From positions 1 through 64,000 of the forward strand of contig CACFBG010000006.1 of NCBI GenBank assembly GCA_902564535.1: DNA of 64,000 nucleotides. Direction: 5' to 3'. The translations under genes and the position numbers were made by a program. A model generated the notes under the pieces. It ran no database searches. It was not told the origin of the DNA and saw nothing but the letters and a program-made list of their open reading frames with translations. Origin of the DNA: an uncultured Prochlorococcus sp. Its GTDB lineage: Bacteria > Cyanobacteriota > Cyanobacteriia > PCC-6307 > Cyanobiaceae. Positions 35,749-46,006 of this stretch are shown here, in pieces (the stretch's first letter is position 1; the number at the start of each line of letters is the position of its first letter).

Positions 35749-36707
35749 ATAAATTAATTGACCCAACTGATCGTATATTTGTCTGTGGGCATAGAGGAAT
35801 GGTTGGTAGTGCAATAGTTAGACGTTTAAAAATGAGTAACTATGGCTCTTCAGAGCAAGGTTCTATACTTATAGCATCAAGGTTAGATTTAGATTTAGAA
35901 GATGTGACAGCAGTCAATATATGGATGAAGGAAAATAAACCTGATGTTGTTATTCTTGCAGCAGCTAAGGTTGGTGGAATATATGCAAATTCTACTTATC
36001 CAAAAGACTTTTTATTGAATAATTTAAAAATACAGAATAATGTCATTGAATCATCATTTTATAATGGAGTAAGAAGATTTTGTTTTTTAGGAAGTAGTTG
36101 TATCTACCCTAAATTTGCAAAGCAACCTATTACAGAAGACTCTTTATTGACAGGTGAACTAGAAGCAACAAATGAGCCTTATGCAATTGCAAAGATAGCT
36201 GGAATTAAGTTAATAGAGGCACTTATTAAACAATACGATTTTGATGGCTTTAGCTTAATGCCTACTAATTTATATGGTCCAGGTGACAATTATCATGTAC
36301 AAAATAGTCATGTTATGGCGGCTTTTATTCGTAGATTTTGTGAGGCGGCAGACCAATCACTTTCAAATGTAACTTGTTGGGGCTCAGGGAGGCCTCGTAG
36401 AGAATTCTTACATGTAGATGATCTTGCTGATGCAATAGTTTTTTGTCTTGAATCATGGAAACCAGATCCTCTTGAGCCAAGCTTCTTAAATGTTGGAGCT
36501 GGTAATGATTTAACTATTTATGATTTGGCTCACAAAGTCGCTTTGGCCGCTGGTTTCCGTGGAGAAATTAGTTGGGATCATTCAAAGCCTGATGGGACTC
36601 CAAGGAAATTATTAGAAATTTCTAAATTGGTTTCTAAGGGTTGGCTACCTAAAATTTCTTTGGACCAAGGGATCAAAAATACAATAGAGGACTGGAGGCA
36701 GAGCTAA
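35745..36707 (+). CDS. fcl: GDP-L-fucose synthase
   Basis: Fcl (WcaG) epimerises and reduces the Gmd product to GDP-L-fucose. The 320-residue protein has the NADPH loop [10 protein letters not shown] at 15-24, [43 protein letters not shown] with the catalytic Tyr-x-x-x-Lys, and NLYGPGDNY. All are signatures of the family at normal spacing. Its ATG overlaps the gmd stop. A 243-bp stretch then separates it from the best-supported start of the exporter ATPase. Confidence 0.96.
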   Translation: MNKLIDPTDRIFVCGHRGMVGSAIVRRLKMSNYGSSEQGSILIASRLDLDLEDVTAVNIWMKENKPDVVILAAAKVGGIYANSTYPKDFLLNNLKIQNNVIESSFYNGVRRFCFLGSSCIYPKFAKQPITEDSLLTGELEATNEPYAIAKIAGIKLIEALIKQYDFDGFSLMPTNLYGPGDNYHVQNSHVMAAFIRRFCEAADQSLSNVTCWGSGRPRREFLHVDDLADAIVFCLESWKPDPLEPSFLNVGAGNDLTIYDLAHKVALAAGFRGEISWDHSKPDGTPRKLLEISKLVSKGWLPKISLDQGIKNTIEDWRQS

Positions 36708-36950
36708 TGTATGAGTCTGTGATTGCTTATTTTCATTAACGGTTAATTCTTTATAGTTACCTTTCAACTCAAGTAAGGGTTTGAAAACTTCTACTGTGGG
36801 GTTAATCTAATCAGCCTTAGCGCATGAGCGCAATAGGATCCTTTGCAAACAGTTCTTCCAATCGGGTCAGAATCAAGCCCACCACTAACCTTAACTTCTG
36901 GGAAAAAGCATCTTGATAATGCTTTCCCTGGAGGAGACCCTGCAGTTCTT

Positions 36951-37685
36951 ATGCAACTTAAGGATGTTGGTTTAGATATTCCCGTATACACAACTGAGAC
37001 TCGTACTTTGAAGTCGAGTTTGATTAGATCAGTTACTGGAGGCAAATTAAGTCGGAGGCGAGGCGGTGCTGTGATAACTGCTCTTCACAAAGTTAGTTGC
37101 ACAGTTCGAGAGGGAGAAAGAATTGCTTTGATAGGCCATAACGGTGCAGGCAAGACAACTTTTTTACGATTGATTTCAGGCATTTATAGGCATACCACTG
37201 GCACCTTTGAATCTAGAGTTTCTGTATATCCAATGCTCCATAAGAGCTTTATTACAAGTCCAGACTTAAGCGGACTTCAAGCAATTAAGGCTCATTATTT
37301 AATGGTTAAGGGCAATTTAAGAAATTTTGAACAATTTAGTGAAGATGTTATTGGTTTTTCTGGCTTAGGTGATTTTATTCATTTGCCTGTAAAAACTTAT
37401 AGTCAAGGAATGTCCACACGTTTGTTATTTGCTGTTCTTACGGCCTGCAGACATGAATGCTTGGCTCTAGATGAAGGACTAGGTGCAGGAGATAGTGTTT
37501 TCTTTGAGAAAGCTCAACAAAGACTTCATGATTTTCTAAGTACTACTGGAACAGTTTTTATAGCATCTCATTCTGACTCACTATTACGTAGTTTTTGTAA
37601 TAGAGGATTAGTTTTTGAGGAAGGAAGAGTTGTATTTGATGGTTCTCTTCAGTCAGCTTTAGATTATTACCATCAGGGAAATTGA
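36951..37685 (+). CDS. polysaccharide ABC exporter, ATPase subunit (Wzt/KpsT/TagH type)
   Basis: The ATPase of an ABC-2 polysaccharide exporter. GHNGAGKTT is Walker A, YSQGMSTRLLFAV the signature, LALDEGLGAGD Walker B and IASHS the H-loop. The ending FDGSLQSALDYYHQ is typical of KpsT/TagH/short Wzt proteins, and there is no C-terminal carbohydrate-binding domain. The frame is open to a TTG at 36843. I chose ATG 36951 because the family starts with a strand like MQLKDVGLDIPVY and because GGAGGAG (36930-36936) lies upstream. Its stop overlaps the permease start (TGATG). It probably exports a finished glycan made by the island. Confidence 0.87.
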   Translation: MQLKDVGLDIPVYTTETRTLKSSLIRSVTGGKLSRRRGGAVITALHKVSCTVREGERIALIGHNGAGKTTFLRLISGIYRHTTGTFESRVSVYPMLHKSFITSPDLSGLQAIKAHYLMVKGNLRNFEQFSEDVIGFSGLGDFIHLPVKTYSQGMSTRLLFAVLTACRHECLALDEGLGAGDSVFFEKAQQRLHDFLSTTGTVFIASHSDSLLRSFCNRGLVFEEGRVVFDGSLQSALDYYHQGN

Positions 37686-38491
37686 TGTTGCATTCTATTA
37701 GTCGTACTAGATCTGTTTCCAATACTTTGCGTGAAGCTTGGGCTATGCGAAGAGTTTGGTGGTTTACAGCAACTGCAAGAACTAAAGCTCGTTTTGTTAG
37801 AACTTTATTTGGGAGTTTTTGGCTTGGCTTTTCTAACCTTTTGTCTATTGCCGCTTTATCTTTTGTTTACGGCGCAGTCTTTAAAGTGCAAAATTTTAAT
37901 GAATATGTAGTTTATTTGGGAATTGGTTTAGTTATTTGGAATACAATTGCATCTGCTATCGGATCCGCGCCAAATTTATTTGAACATAATCAAGCACATG
38001 TACATAATACAAATTTAAATCCAGTCTTTTATACACTTGAGGAATGGTCTTTTCAGTTGCAAACATTTGCTCAATCATTTTTATTGGTTACATTTGTTCT
38101 TTGCTATTTTCAACATAATTTATTTATTAATATCTTTTTAGTTGGTTGGTTGCCAATTCTTAATTTATTTCTTTTTCTTTATTGGGGACCTCTTTTTGTT
38201 TGCTTGCTAGGGGTAAGATATCGAGATCTTTATCAATTAGTTCCTATAGTTTTACAGCTTATTTTCCTTTTATCTCCTATCCTATATATTAAAGAGAATC
38301 TTGGCGGCTTAGAATGGACTGCCAATATTAATCCCTTATATCGAATTTTAAGCCAAGTCAGGAATGCTTTGATTACAGGGAACATTGAATGGGGAGATGG
38401 AATTCTACTGTTGATTTTTAATTTAATTCTGATATGGATGGCTATTAGACGATTGAATAAGGAAAGTTCAAATCTTCCATTCCTGATTTAA
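37685..38491 (+). CDS. polysaccharide ABC exporter, permease subunit (Wzm/KpsM type)
   Basis: An ABC-2 permease of 268 residues. After a basic amphipathic N-terminus (RRVWWFTATARTKARFVRT) there are about six hydrophobic helices, the last ending near residue 250. FGSFWLGFSNLLSIAALSFVY is the first helix, and LSPILYIKENLGG with INPLYRILSQVRNAL is the conserved C-terminal block of Wzm/KpsM/TagG. It overlaps the ATPase gene and ends 15 bp before the convergent GT4 at 38507. The pair moves undecaprenyl- or lipid-linked polysaccharide across the inner membrane. Confidence 0.88.
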   Translation: MLHSISRTRSVSNTLREAWAMRRVWWFTATARTKARFVRTLFGSFWLGFSNLLSIAALSFVYGAVFKVQNFNEYVVYLGIGLVIWNTIASAIGSAPNLFEHNQAHVHNTNLNPVFYTLEEWSFQLQTFAQSFLLVTFVLCYFQHNLFINIFLVGWLPILNLFLFLYWGPLFVCLLGVRYRDLYQLVPIVLQLIFLLSPILYIKENLGGLEWTANINPLYRILSQVRNALITGNIEWGDGILLLIFNLILIWMAIRRLNKESSNLPFLI

Positions 38492-38506
38492 TCCTTATAA
38501 ATTCAT

Positions 38507-40015
38507 CTAGCTTATTAAGCTAATTAAATCTTTTGTAAATTGATAGTTTATTGATTTTGATTTTTCTAAGTATCTATTAATTCTAAATGCTCTTTCTTCT
38601 TCAGGATTTTTGTATTTTAACTCGTTTAGATTATTAACTGACTGAATAGCAGTTGCCCATTCCCTGGTATTAAGTGTATTGATAGTTATAATATATTCTT
38701 TGAAATCGTCTATAGATTGAATTTCATTATGTGCATCACAAGCACTAACTATAGCTGGCATTCCTAAGCAAGCAGCATCTAGAGCAGGAATTCCAAAGCC
38801 CTCTACTAAGGAAGGACTTAAAAGTGCAATTGAATTCAGATATAGATCAAGTTTCGTGCTCTCATCTATATATCCTGTTAATATTATTCCAGGCTCTGTC
38901 TTTACAATTTCTTTCACTGCTTTACTAAAAGAATCTTTCTTTAATTTACCGGTAACACAAAGCTTTATGCCTTCTCTACCAAGATTAGACTCAGCATAAG
39001 CCTTAACAAGAAATAGCAAGTTTTTCCTCGCTTCTACAGATGAATTAAATAGTAAATATTTGTATGGCTGAAGAATTTGTTTTTTACTTTCAGATAAAAG
39101 ATAGCTAACAGGCCTCATGTCATTCTTTATATTAGGAGCTAAGTTAATCCAGTTAGGTAGTTCAAGAGATGGGGGCTGTATGATTACTTTTTCGATAATA
39201 TTTTTATTTTGATTGATCAAACTATTTTTATCTGATTGAATATTATTTTTGAACTTTATGGCTGTTGATTCTGATACATAAATTCTTCTTGATGGAATAC
39301 ATGCTTGTAATCTATGACTAAATTGCAACATATTTTCATTGTGAGGGGCATATTCTATTGCTATCACATCATGAATAGTTTGAATAAATCTAGGCACATT
39401 AATAGGCTTGATATTTAGTGGACAACTTGTAATGAATACATCAAAACCATTAAGATCTATTTTGACTGGTTTTTGAATATTTAGTAGTGCTGCAATTTGA
39501 CTTGCATGAAAAACTTTTTTTGCACAAAGTATCCCTTCAACATCTTGCAAATATGATAATCTTTCTTGTCTTAGATTTGGATTGTCAAATAATGAACTCA
39601 AATTAATTTGATTAATTTCTTTTTGTCGATAATATCTAGGTCTTCTTATCCATTCTATTATTTCAATTAATAAATTCCAAAACTTGTTTATTTTATTTGC
39701 AATTGAAAATTTTTTTTCAAACCATTTTAACTCTGAATAGTCTATTCCCGTTGTTAATGAGCCAAGTACTTTTGAACTATGAATTATTTTTTGAGTCGCA
39801 ATGGGTAATCTATTTAATCCAGCTTTCTTTTTTGAAACATCGAATTGTGTAAGTAGCCAAACTTCTGCTCCTGCCTCTTTGAGATTTCTGATGACCGCCT
39901 TCGAATAAGTTGCTATGCCACGATGTTCTTTTTGCTCAAGATCAAGAGCTGTCAATACTATTCTCTTCCCCTTAAGGGGCTTTTGATTGACGTAATTGGA
40001 GCCGTTCAGTTGCAT
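38507..40015 (-). CDS. glycosyltransferase family 4 (mannosyltransferase-like)
   Basis: A 502-residue GT-B enzyme, longer than usual because of about 150 helical residues between the N-terminal loop (ALDLEQKEHRGIATYSKAVI) and FDVFITSCPLNIK. YLLFNSSVEARKNLLFLVKAY near residue 330 starts the donor domain, and LSPSLVEGFGIPALDAACLGMPAIVS near 400 is the donor block. The sequence around IQTIHDVIAIEY and FSHRLQACIPSRRIYVSES resembles GT4 mannosyltransferases such as WbdA/MtfB types. It is last in the island on the minus strand, preceded by a structured 163-bp gap. Confidence 0.82.
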   Translation of the reverse strand: MQLNGSNYVNQKPLKGKRIVLTALDLEQKEHRGIATYSKAVIRNLKEAGAEVWLLTQFDVSKKKAGLNRLPIATQKIIHSSKVLGSLTTGIDYSELKWFEKKFSIANKINKFWNLLIEIIEWIRRPRYYRQKEINQINLSSLFDNPNLRQERLSYLQDVEGILCAKKVFHASQIAALLNIQKPVKIDLNGFDVFITSCPLNIKPINVPRFIQTIHDVIAIEYAPHNENMLQFSHRLQACIPSRRIYVSESTAIKFKNNIQSDKNSLINQNKNIIEKVIIQPPSLELPNWINLAPNIKNDMRPVSYLLSESKKQILQPYKYLLFNSSVEARKNLLFLVKAYAESNLGREGIKLCVTGKLKKDSFSKAVKEIVKTEPGIILTGYIDESTKLDLYLNSIALLSPSLVEGFGIPALDAACLGMPAIVSACDAHNEIQSIDDFKEYIITINTLNTREWATAIQSVNNLNELKYKNPEEERAFRINRYLEKSKSINYQFTKDLISLIS

Positions 40016-40081
40016 GTAAAAAACATAACCCCTTTACCTTAACCCTCCTTTAAAAACTTAGGAAGCTTTGGGAATTTCTCT

Positions 40082-40144
40082 TTTCTCTTAATTGATTGAC
40101 TAATCAAACTGAAGAGAAACCAGTAAATTTCTTGAAAATTTACT
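40082..40144. promoter_or_regulatory. two stem-loops in the gap between glycosyltransferase genes
   Basis: The first is a nested stem: TTTCTCTT (40082-40089) pairs with AAGAGAAA (40112-40119), and inside it TTGATT (40092-40097) pairs with AATCAA (40102-40107). The second is a perfect 9-bp stem, AGTAAATTT-CTTGA-AAATTTACT (40122-40144). Neither is followed by a T-run on either strand, so they are not simple terminators. They fall in the 5' leader region of the minus-strand GT4 gene and may be mRNA structures or protein sites. Confidence 0.35.
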
Positions 40145-40178
40145 CTTTATTAGTATACCAATTCTGTATTTTGAAACG

Positions 40179-41147
40179 TTAATTTTTTTTTAACCGCTCA
40201 ATTTCTTCTGACATTTGGATTCTTTTTAATTGTAATGTATGTGCTTGATTCTTCCAATATTCTAACTCTTGTTTGATCTCTTTTTCATCCCTATCATTTT
40301 CCTTTGAGATATTATTTTGAATGGTAATCATATCTTTATGTATCTTAGCTAATATCTCAATTTCTTTTCTGTTGGAATTAATTTCAGCTAAAAGATCTTT
40401 TTTACTTATATTTTCTAGGAATTTTCTTCTTCTTTGTCTCATGAGGCACAAGTCTTCTGAGTTATTCCCAAATTGGTTTTTTTCTTTTCTTGTTGTTGAT
40501 ATAAAGTGAATGCCACTAAAGTCTGAGCATAAAACTATTTTTTGCCCAAGTTTTTCTCTAATGTCTAGACAAAGTTCTACATCTTCACCACATACATTAT
40601 AATTTTCATTGAATAATATTGATAAAAATGTATTTCTTCTAATAAGTGTGAGGGCGCCTGTAGAAGCAGGAATTACCTCGTTCAGTTCATTATACTCTTT
40701 ATTAGCAAATGGAACTAATCCCTCAAGCCTATGATAAGGAGAATTTTTTCTATCAAAAACTATTCCAGTATGTACTAAATTTTCATCTTGATCTCGTAAT
40801 TGTGCAGCAACAATTCCATGATCTGATTGTTGCATTAAACAATTGATTCCATGATCAATACTATTACTATCTAGAATTATATCGTCATTAATAAATAGCA
40901 ATATTTCTCCATTTGCTTTTTGAGCAAGTTGGTTCATATTTGTTGCAAAATGATATGGCGACCTTTGAGTGATAAGAAATTCATATTGCGAATTATTTTC
41001 TATCTCTTCTTCTGCCTTTTCTTCTCCATTCCAAGAGCAAAGAATTTCTACATCATGTGTTCCTAATTTGGTTGCTTGGGAAATACTGTTAAGCATTCCA
41101 TTCAGTAGTGACGGATTACAGGAAACTACTAAGATCGATAGACGCAT
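40179..41147 (-). CDS. glycosyltransferase family 2 with a C-terminal coiled coil
   Basis: A 322-residue protein. The GT2 domain has SILVVSCNPSLLNGMLNSIS at the start, ILLFINDDIILD (DxD-like) near residue 90, and YNVCGEDVELCLDIREKLG near 190, the acidic catalytic block common in rhamnosyltransferase-like GT2 enzymes. From about residue 240 the sequence becomes charged and helical (KDLLAEINSNRKEIEILAK, QELEYWKNQAHTLQLKRIQ), predicting a coiled coil for oligomerisation or membrane-complex assembly. It is divergent from secA and marks the island's boundary with the housekeeping block. Confidence 0.82.
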   Translation of the reverse strand: MRLSILVVSCNPSLLNGMLNSISQATKLGTHDVEILCSWNGEEKAEEEIENNSQYEFLITQRSPYHFATNMNQLAQKANGEILLFINDDIILDSNSIDHGINCLMQQSDHGIVAAQLRDQDENLVHTGIVFDRKNSPYHRLEGLVPFANKEYNELNEVIPASTGALTLIRRNTFLSILFNENYNVCGEDVELCLDIREKLGQKIVLCSDFSGIHFISTTRKEKNQFGNNSEDLCLMRQRRRKFLENISKKDLLAEINSNRKEIEILAKIHKDMITIQNNISKENDRDEKEIKQELEYWKNQAHTLQLKRIQMSEEIERLKKN

Positions 41148-41153
41148 CTTGAC

Positions 41154-41189
41154 CTATCTGAATAGATAAGAGAATATCAATTCAGATAG
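41154..41189. promoter_or_regulatory. 10-bp-arm inverted repeat between GT2 and secA
   Basis: CTATCTGAAT (41154-41163) and ATTCAGATAG (41180-41189) are perfect inverted copies separated by 16 bp. A smaller repeat TATCT-GAAT-AGATA overlaps the left arm. The site lies within 7 bp of the GT2 start codon on the minus strand and 149 bp upstream of secA. A transcription-factor site or a 5' hairpin of the GT2 mRNA would both fit. Confidence 0.35.
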
Positions 41190-41289
41190 CATTTTCTGGA
41201 ATTTGCTTGCCATCCTTCATTGAGAGCTTTACTTATTGCTTGATGTAATGAGACTTTCACGATCTTAAGTTTTTTACTAACAGACCTCC

Positions 41290-41318
41290 TGAACCCAGTT
41301 AATCTGGATTTATATAAT
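41290..41318 (+). promoter_or_regulatory. candidate secA promoter
   Basis: TATAAT at 41313-41318 is a perfect -10 box, 20 bp before the secA ATG. The hexamer 17 bp upstream (41290-41295, TGAACC) is a poor -35, as is common in picocyanobacteria. The leader would be about 13 nt. Confidence 0.45.
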
Positions 41319-41337
41319 TTTTTTCTCCCTATAAGTC

Positions 41338-44190
41338 ATGCTCAAGCTACTGCTGGGTGATCCAAATGCCCGCAAGCTGAAGCGTTTTCAACCAATTGTC
41401 ACTGACATCAATCTCTTAGAAGAGGAGATCATTCCTTTAAGTGATGATCAACTTCGAGAGAAAACAGCAGAGTTTCGCCAGAGCCTTGCCAACGCAGGTC
41501 AGATGGATAAACAGGCTGAGTTACTTGATGAGCTTCTTCCAGAGGCATTTGCTGTTGTTCGAGAAGCGGCAAAGCGAGTTCTTGGCATGCGACATTTTGA
41601 TGTTCAGTTAATTGGGGGCATGGTCCTTCATGAAGGGCAAATTGCTGAAATGAAAACAGGGGAAGGCAAAACTTTAGTTGCGACTTTGCCTAGTTATTTA
41701 AATGCTCTAATTGGAAGAGGAGTTCATGTCGTCACAGTTAATGATTACTTAGCTAGAAGAGATGCTGAATGGATGGGACAAGTTCATCGCTTTCTTGGCT
41801 TGAGTGTAGGTTTAATTCAGCAGGATATGTCGCCTGAAGAAAGACGAAAAAATTACTTATGTGACATTACTTATGCAACTAATTCAGAACTTGGATTTGA
41901 TTATCTTCGTGATAATATGGCTACAGATATGAACGAAGTAGTACAGAGAAACTTTCAATATTGTGTTATAGATGAAGTTGATTCAATTTTGATTGATGAA
42001 GCTAGAACACCATTAATTATTTCTGGACAAGTTGAGCGCCCACAAGAGAAATATCAAAAAGCTTCTGAAGTAGCAACAGTCTTAGAAAGAGCTGCTGAAA
42101 TGGGTAAAGATGGAATTGATCCAGAAGGTGATTATGAGGTAGATGAGAAACAAAGAAGCTGTACTTTGACTGATGAAGGCTTTGCAAAAGCAGAAGAAAT
42201 GTTAAAAGTTAATGATTTATTTGATCCATCTGATCCTTGGGCTCATTATATAACAAATGCTTTAAAAGCGAAAGAATTATTTGTAAGAGATGTGAATTAC
42301 ATCGTGCGCGATGGAGAGGCTGTAATTGTTGATGAATTTACTGGTCGTGTAATGCCAGGAAGGAGATGGAGTGATGGACAACATCAAGCTATTGAAGCTA
42401 AAGAGCATTTAGATATACAGCCTGAGACTCAGACTCTTGCTTCTATTACTTATCAAAATTTCTTTTTATTATATCCTCGATTGGCAGGAATGACTGGTAC
42501 AGCGAAAACAGAGGAGGTAGAATTTGAGAAAACATATAAATTAGAGACATCAGTTATACCAACTAATATGCCTAGAGCCAGGCAAGATTGGTCTGATCAG
42601 GTTTATAAAACTGAATCAGCAAAATGGAGAGCAGTAGCAAATGAAACTGCTCAAATCCATAAACAAGGAAGACCTGTTTTAGTTGGAACAACTAGTGTTG
42701 AAAAAAGTGAGCTGTTGAGTTCATTACTTTCAGAACAATCAATTCCTCATAATCTCCTTAATGCTAAGCCTGAGAATGTAGAAAGAGAGGCTGAAATTGT
42801 TGCTCAAGCTGGACGAGCGGGTGCAGTCACTATTGCTACTAATATGGCAGGACGTGGGACAGATATCATCCTTGGAGGTAATAGTGACTACATGGCTCGT
42901 CTAAAGTTAAGAGAAGTTTTACTTTCACGTTTGGTGCGGCCTGAAGAGGGACATAAACCTCCTATTCCATTGCAAAGGAACTCTATATCTTCGGAAGGTT
43001 TTGCTAATAAATCTGAAAGTTCTAAATTAAAAAATAAGGCTCCTTCCGAATCGAAAGCAATAGGCAGTCTTTACCCCTGTTCTCTTACCGAAGAAATTGA
43101 AAATGAACTTTCATTATTGGCAAAAGATTTAGTAAAAGCTTGGGGAGATAGGGCATTAACTGTAATTCAATTAGAAGATCGAATTTCAACGGCTGCAGAA
43201 AAGGCTCCCACAGAAGATCTTCAGATTTCTGCATTAAGACAATCTATTTCCAAAGTCAAAAATGAGTATGATGTTGTTGTTTCTCAAGAAGAGATAAGAG
43301 TTAGAGAAGCAGGTGGGCTTCATGTTATAGGTACTGAAAGGCATGAATCTCGTAGAGTTGATAATCAATTAAGGGGTAGAGCTGGTAGGCAGGGTGATTT
43401 AGGTAGTACAAGATTTTTCTTATCTTTGGGAGATAATCTTTTAAGAATTTTCGGAGGAGAGAGAGTTGCTTCTTTGATGAATGCTTTCAGAGTCGATGAA
43501 GACATGCCTATCGAATCAGGAATACTTACACGTTCTCTTGAAGGTGCTCAGAAGAAAGTAGAAACTTATTATTACGATATTCGTAAACAAGTTTTTGAAT
43601 ATGATCAGGTTATGAATAATCAAAGAAGAGCCGTTTATTCTGAAAGAAGAAGGGTTTTAGAAGGTTTGGATTTAAAGAGGCAAGTTATTAGTTATGGAGA
43701 AAGAACAATGATCGAAATTGTCGAGGCATATGTCAATCCAGATTTACCTCCTGAAGAATGGGATTTATCTCAATTAGTGGAGAAAGTTCAGGAATTCATT
43801 TATTTATTAGAAGATTTAAAATCTGAGCATATACGTGGGTTAAATATTGATGAATTAAAATCATTTTTACAAGAACAATTAAGGAATGCCTATGATATGA
43901 AAGAAGCTCAGATAGAAGAGAAGAAACCTGGATTAATGAGGGAAGCAGAAAGGTTTTTTATCCTTCAGCAGATTGATACGTTATGGAGAGAGCATTTGCA
44001 ATCAATGGATGCTTTGAGAGAGTCAGTTGGATTGAGAGGTTATGGACAAAAAGATCCTTTAATTGAGTATAAAAATGAGGGATACGATATGTTTCTAGAA
44101 ATGATGACTAATATGAGAAGAAATGTTATTTACTCTATGTTTATGTTTCAACCTGCATCATCTGCCGATTCAGGTGAAGCTACTTCATAA
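41338..44190 (+). CDS. secA: preprotein translocase ATPase SecA
   Basis: SecA drives Sec-dependent export across the plasma and thylakoid membranes. The 950-residue protein has [17 protein letters not shown] (Walker A, near residue 103), [18 protein letters not shown] (DEAD box), [20 protein letters not shown], and [14 protein letters not shown]. Nucleotide-binding domain 2 carries an insert at about residues 540-640 (from RPEEGHKP to about the [13 protein letters not shown] segment), as seen in cyanobacterial and plastid SecA. The C-terminus ends without the Cys-x-Cys...Cys-His zinc motif that binds SecB. It overlaps the convergent cysE by 43 bp. Confidence 0.97.
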   Translation: MLKLLLGDPNARKLKRFQPIVTDINLLEEEIIPLSDDQLREKTAEFRQSLANAGQMDKQAELLDELLPEAFAVVREAAKRVLGMRHFDVQLIGGMVLHEGQIAEMKTGEGKTLVATLPSYLNALIGRGVHVVTVNDYLARRDAEWMGQVHRFLGLSVGLIQQDMSPEERRKNYLCDITYATNSELGFDYLRDNMATDMNEVVQRNFQYCVIDEVDSILIDEARTPLIISGQVERPQEKYQKASEVATVLERAAEMGKDGIDPEGDYEVDEKQRSCTLTDEGFAKAEEMLKVNDLFDPSDPWAHYITNALKAKELFVRDVNYIVRDGEAVIVDEFTGRVMPGRRWSDGQHQAIEAKEHLDIQPETQTLASITYQNFFLLYPRLAGMTGTAKTEEVEFEKTYKLETSVIPTNMPRARQDWSDQVYKTESAKWRAVANETAQIHKQGRPVLVGTTSVEKSELLSSLLSEQSIPHNLLNAKPENVEREAEIVAQAGRAGAVTIATNMAGRGTDIILGGNSDYMARLKLREVLLSRLVRPEEGHKPPIPLQRNSISSEGFANKSESSKLKNKAPSESKAIGSLYPCSLTEEIENELSLLAKDLVKAWGDRALTVIQLEDRISTAAEKAPTEDLQISALRQSISKVKNEYDVVVSQEEIRVREAGGLHVIGTERHESRRVDNQLRGRAGRQGDLGSTRFFLSLGDNLLRIFGGERVASLMNAFRVDEDMPIESGILTRSLEGAQKKVETYYYDIRKQVFEYDQVMNNQRRAVYSERRRVLEGLDLKRQVISYGERTMIEIVEAYVNPDLPPEEWDLSQLVEKVQEFIYLLEDLKSEHIRGLNIDELKSFLQEQLRNAYDMKEAQIEEKKPGLMREAERFFILQQIDTLWREHLQSMDALRESVGLRGYGQKDPLIEYKNEGYDMFLEMMTNMRRNVIYSMFMFQPASSADSGEATS

Positions 44191-44930
44191 TTCTTTGATT
44201 CCTCTCCAAGAAACTCGATAATTTCTTTATCTTTTAGACTTTGAGCTGCTCCTGAAAATATATTTTTAGGACTCCTTCCTTCACTAATATCTTTTAATGA
44301 ATTTTGCAATGTTGATACATAACCTTCCAGTTGATCAATTCTCTCCATAAGGTTTCTAATTACACTCGCTTCAGCATCTGGAAGTGCAGAGTGGGCTAGA
44401 GGATTGATTTTGACTCCACTTTGATGAAGAACTCGGCCAGGGATCCCAACAACTGTGCTATTAGCTTCAACATTTCTTACTACCACTGAACCTGCACCAA
44501 TTCGAGTGTTTTCTCCAACGGTAATTGCGCCTAATACTTTTGCACCTGCTCCAACCACTACATTCTCTAAAAGGGTTGGATGTCTTTTGCCATCTTCTTT
44601 TCCTGTACCTCCAAGTGTTACACCTTGATATAGAAGGCACCTATTTCCAATTTCAGCTGTTTCCCCAATAACAACACCCATTCCATGATCAATAAAGACA
44701 CCCTTTCCGATTATTGCTCCAGGATGAATTTCTACTCCAGTGAATGCTCTAGTGATTTGGCTGAGCAACCTAGGCGCAAGAGGAAATCGATATTTCCAAA
44801 GCTTGTGACTAATTCTATGAAGTGTTAAAGCATGAAAACCGGGGTAGCAAAGCAACATTTCCAGCAAGCCTCTGGCGGCTGGATCTCTTTCTTTAATTAT
44901 TGCCAGATCGGCCTTGATTGCTTTGAGCAT
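44148..44930 (-). CDS. cysE: serine O-acetyltransferase
   Basis: CysE makes O-acetylserine from serine and acetyl-CoA, the precursor of cysteine. Residues 1-60 are the helical N-terminal domain ([19 protein letters not shown]). Residues about 65-165 are hexapeptide repeats of a left-handed beta-helix ([63 protein letters not shown]), with the catalytic His/Asp in the FIDHG segment. The 260-residue length is normal, with a Ser/Glu-rich tail. The last 43 bp overlap the 3' end of secA on the opposite strand. Confidence 0.94.
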   Translation of the reverse strand: MLKAIKADLAIIKERDPAARGLLEMLLCYPGFHALTLHRISHKLWKYRFPLAPRLLSQITRAFTGVEIHPGAIIGKGVFIDHGMGVVIGETAEIGNRCLLYQGVTLGGTGKEDGKRHPTLLENVVVGAGAKVLGAITVGENTRIGAGSVVVRNVEANSTVVGIPGRVLHQSGVKINPLAHSALPDAEASVIRNLMERIDQLEGYVSTLQNSLKDISEGRSPKNIFSGAAQSLKDKEIIEFLGEESKNYEVASPESADDAG

Positions 44931-44952
44931 TGCTCAGCTTATATCGTCAACT

Positions 44953-45942
44953 TTAAGAAACTAAAAGACCTATCTCTTTACGCAGCTGTTCAATCGTTGC
45001 ATTGCTTAAGTAGCTTTCGGCACAGTGTACTTGAGGCATTCTCATTAATTGAGAACGATTTTGTCTAAGGCTGTGTTCGACCATTGGCAAGCTTGGGCGA
45101 TCACAAAGTACGTGACTAGAGGCTCTTAGCAATGCAAGTAATCTACTTCCAACATCAGGTGTTGCGGTCATTAGAAGGAGTTCATTTCCTCGCATGCTGT
45201 GAAGGATAACTTCAGCTGCTCGAAGAATACCTGGGCTAATGCTTACCAGTCCTACGCAGCTTCCAGGCCTCAACTCTTTAAGCATTGCAAGTTCTTCTCT
45301 GAAGTCATTGAGATCTACCGCTACTGCCCTAACACTATGCTTTTTGGCGAGTTCTTCTAAAGGTTGAAGAAAATACCTGCTCGTAACTACTGTCCCATTA
45401 CTTGAGCTATCTAGTACGCTTTCAAGTTCTTCCATAGGAACCACTTCTACAGGTACATCGAGACAGGGTGCGAGCTCTTCTGCAATTAACATTGAAGCCC
45501 CAATATCTTCTCTTGGAGTGCTTACAAGCACTCGTGCTCCACATCTCAATCTCCAGTCAATTTCTCTAGTTAGAAGTTCTCTAGTTTGTTGGAGAGTGCA
45601 TCCTGCATTGAGTAGTCCATCTACACATTTGCGTACTTCCTGATCCAGATCTTTTACGACTCGATTCCTAACACTTGTTGAAGCTCTAATTTCTCGTTGT
45701 TTTTGTTGATCTCTGACATAAATACCTGAACCAGCCATTGCTTCTACAACCCCATCAGTCTCAAGTTGTCGATATACTTTGCTAATCGTATTTCTGTGAA
45801 GACCTGTCTGCATCGCAAGTTGGCGAGTACTTGGAAGGCGATGACCTGGTGGGTAATGCCTTGCAGCTATTGCAAAGCAAATCTGGTTATATAACTGGCT
45901 TGATGCAGGGATGTCACTTTCCTGTTGTATATGGAATCGCAC
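44953..45942 (-). CDS. GntR-family transcriptional regulator
   Basis: Residues 1-75 are a GntR winged helix-turn-helix. SQLYNQICFAIAARHYPPGHRLPSTRQLA and GLHRNTISKVYRQLETDGVVEAMAGSGIYV contain the recognition helix and wing. The remaining 250 residues are not a recognised FCR-type effector domain and have no full MocR aminotransferase signature. They form an alpha/beta segment conserved with picocyanobacterial homologues as I remember them, which I could not check. It lies between cysE and infC on the minus strand. Three palindromes just upstream (46007-46072) are candidate autoregulatory sites. Confidence 0.85.
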   Translation of the reverse strand: MRFHIQQESDIPASSQLYNQICFAIAARHYPPGHRLPSTRQLAMQTGLHRNTISKVYRQLETDGVVEAMAGSGIYVRDQQKQREIRASTSVRNRVVKDLDQEVRKCVDGLLNAGCTLQQTRELLTREIDWRLRCGARVLVSTPREDIGASMLIAEELAPCLDVPVEVVPMEELESVLDSSSNGTVVTSRYFLQPLEELAKKHSVRAVAVDLNDFREELAMLKELRPGSCVGLVSISPGILRAAEVILHSMRGNELLLMTATPDVGSRLLALLRASSHVLCDRPSLPMVEHSLRQNRSQLMRMPQVHCAESYLSNATIEQLRKEIGLLVS

Positions 45943-46006
45943 GCTGCTTGGACAGGTCGCTATTCGTCCACCTTAAGAACTAGTGGGCCCGGTGACAATC
46001 TTTTGC

